Positions 7,703-8,990 of a stretch of 8,990 bases of DNA are shown here, one piece after another (the stretch's first letter is position 1; each line of letters starts with the position of its first letter). Origin of the DNA: Deltaproteobacteria bacterium (GTDB lineage: Bacteria; Desulfobacterota; Desulfobulbia; Desulfobulbales; Desulfocapsaceae); the NCBI GenBank assembly GCA_021779275.1, contig JAJYAX010000039.1, positions 1 through 8,990 of the forward strand. Reading direction: 5' to 3'. Below the pieces are notes generated by a model. It searched no databases. It was not told the DNA's origin and worked only from the letters and a program-made list of their open reading frames with translations. Position numbers and translations under genes: made by a program.

Positions 7703-8990
7703 TCATACCAGTTTCCACCGAACAGTGAAAAGTGTTTCTTCCGAAACTTCCTGCCGCAAGCGCAGTTCCACTGTATCAATTAAGATATCCTTCTGACGTT
7801 CGATGTCACGGGCGGAGTCATCATATGCCCGCCAGGCATCGTCCCGCTTTTTATCGAGGGTGCGAATTTTTTTCTGAATAGCCAATTTATCAGGAAGATT
7901 GGGTGCAATACGAGCCTGTTTTTTTAAATCAAGCACCTGATCTTCATAATCTTTAAGAGTTGTTTTGAGGCTTTTACGTTTATCTTCTGCCCAGCGATTC
8001 AATTTATCTATTTCTTCTTCGAAGAAGACACCATTTCGTTCTGCAATCTCCGCCAAGATACTGTTTTTCCTGTGATCAGAGAAAATTTCAAGCTCTTGTT
8101 TCATACCAACCCTACTGCTAACAACCAGGGCCGGTAGCTTGAATAGACGGCGCGCCTGGTCTTCGTCCAAAGCTATGCCTTTGTCGGTAACAGCCGAAAT
8201 GATCACGTAATCTTCCGACTCCAAAGCTGAAATTGTCATTTTTTTTGCAGTCAGACTACCTCCTTGACCTATCAAGGGCTCAAGAATGGAAATGGTTCCG
8301 GCTGTATTAGAATAATCAAATTCCAGCTCCGCTTCCGGCAACTGTGTGTCTATGGCCTGTTGAAGAAGATGTTGGGCAAGCGGGTGCTGTAATCGATAGT
8401 GATGGCCGAGATCATCTTGGCGTTTCAATGTATAGAGACCAGGGGGGATGTCGGTATTCGGGGGATTATGCAATCGAAATGTAAGGGCAGTGTCATCAAA
8501 AGATGCCCTTCCATTCAGCATATGACGGGTGGTGTCCCAGAGAAGGGCTTCATACTTGTTGAGCGAGGCGGTGGCTTCCACTTTATAAACATGGAGCTTT
8601 TCGGCAACCTCAGTATCGAAGTTTTCTAGAAGTTTTTTCCTGGTTGAACGGAGGCTTTCATCGATTGCCGTCGAAAGTTCTGCCTGCAGGGCATCAAAAG
8701 ATGATTGAATATCCTCTTGCGTGCGGCAGGTCTGGTAGATATCAACAATTCGTTTTTCGAAATCAACGCCGGATTCAATAATGCCGAGAACTTCGTCGCT
8801 GGCCCCGAATACCCCATTGAAAAGCTGAAATTTTTCCGAAAGCAATTGGTAAACACGTTGATCAGCGGCATTGTTCTTGTTTAGAAAATTAATCACGACT
8901 ACGTCGTGCTTTTGTCCGTAACGGTGACAACGGCCTATGCGCTGCTCTATGCGCTGCGGATTCCAAGGCAGATCGTAGTTCACTACCATG
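7703..8990 (-). CDS. SNF2/HepA-like helicase, C-terminal part (5' end beyond the window)
   Basis: The visible 428 residues are the end of a superfamily 2 SNF2-type helicase; the Walker A and DEAH-box half lies outside the window. The first visible residues are motif V (NYDLPWNP at residues 4-11 of the visible part), followed by motif VI QRIGRCHRYGQ at 16-26, with the arginines that complete the ATP site. The ATG at 8989 lies inside the helicase core, so it is not the true start. After the core comes a long family-specific tail, with a charged, heptad-like coiled coil at about 322-412. Proteins of this type pump along double-stranded DNA and occur in defence loci, for example DrmD of class 1 DISARM and helicases beside Type III-like systems. 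The stop is one base from the next gene. I infer it is the first or an early gene of the defence operon and supplies a second DNA motor besides Res. Confidence 0.9.
   Translation of the reverse strand, partial: MVVNYDLPWNPQRIEQRIGRCHRYGQKHDVVVINFLNKNNAADQRVYQLLSEKFQLFNGVFGASDEVLGIIESGVDFEKRIVDIYQTCRTQEDIQSSFDALQAELSTAIDESLRSTRKKLLENFDTEVAEKLHVYKVEATASLNKYEALLWDTTRHMLNGRASFDDTALTFRLHNPPNTDIPPGLYTLKRQDDLGHHYRLQHPLAQHLLQQAIDTQLPEAELEFDYSNTAGTISILEPLIGQGGSLTAKKMTISALESEDYVIISAVTDKGIALDEDQARRLFKLPALVVSSRVGMKQELEIFSDHRKNSILAEIAERNGVFFEEEIDKLNRWAEDKRKSLKTTLKDYEDQVLDLKKQARIAPNLPDKLAIQKKIRTLDKKRDDAWRAYDDSARDIERQKDILIDTVELRLRQEVSEETLFTVRWKLV

Noticed and set aside
7702..7779. Upstream start at 7779 for the AlbA_2 gene
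   Set aside because: It would overlap the helicase coding end by 77 bases and add 26 residues unlike an AlbA_2 N-terminus, whereas a start at 7701 or 7695 fits operon spacing.
1..8990. CRISPR array, tRNA, insertion sequence or attachment site
   Set aside because: No regularly spaced repeats, transposase motifs or RNA-gene sequences were seen, and nearly all the window is coding on the minus strand.

Overview
The window is one block of minus-strand genes that reads as a bacterial (or, less likely, archaeal) anti-phage defence locus centred on a Type III restriction-modification system. In transcription order, right to left, it holds: the C-terminal part of a SNF2/HepA-like helicase (cut by the right edge); an AlbA_2 (Schlafen-type) protein with a GHKL-like ATPase core; the Type III DNA adenine methyltransferase (Mod); the Type III helicase-nuclease (Res); and the N-terminal 269 residues of a DUF262 (GmrSD/SspE N-domain-like) protein cut by the left edge. 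No gene of another functional class, tRNA, rRNA, CRISPR array or insertion sequence was found.

Junctions are tight. The helicase stop and the AlbA_2 start are one base apart, Mod and Res are 11 bp apart with a strong ribosome binding site between them, and Res and the DUF262 gene share an ATGA overlap. The only real gap is 167 bp (5861-6027) between the AlbA_2 gene and mod. It is AT-rich and holds three AGATTA repeats, a perfect 8-bp hairpin just before the mod ribosome binding site, and an 8-bp inverted repeat at its two ends. It may carry an internal promoter or control site, which would make mod-res-DUF262 a separately regulated transcript.

Mod and Res look catalytically intact: Mod has DPPY and FAGS motifs in the beta-class order, and Res has a Walker A, DEPQ, SAT, a motif VI and a C-terminal PD-ExK nuclease. 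The middle of mod, where Type III enzymes keep their target recognition domain, drops to about 33% GC (hand count) against about 52% at its 5' end, which suggests a swapped specificity segment.

The notable point is the combination. A standard Type III system is just mod and res. Here it is joined to a second helicase, an AlbA_2/ATPase protein and a DUF262 NTPase of the kind used by modification-dependent restriction systems. I infer a multi-gene composite system, perhaps pairing restriction of unmodified DNA with a response to modified DNA. This is an inference from gene order and domain recognition by eye, without a database search. The organism cannot be named: mid-range GC and the protein style are compatible with a proteobacterium or related Gram-negative (for example Desulfobacterota), but this is a weak guess.
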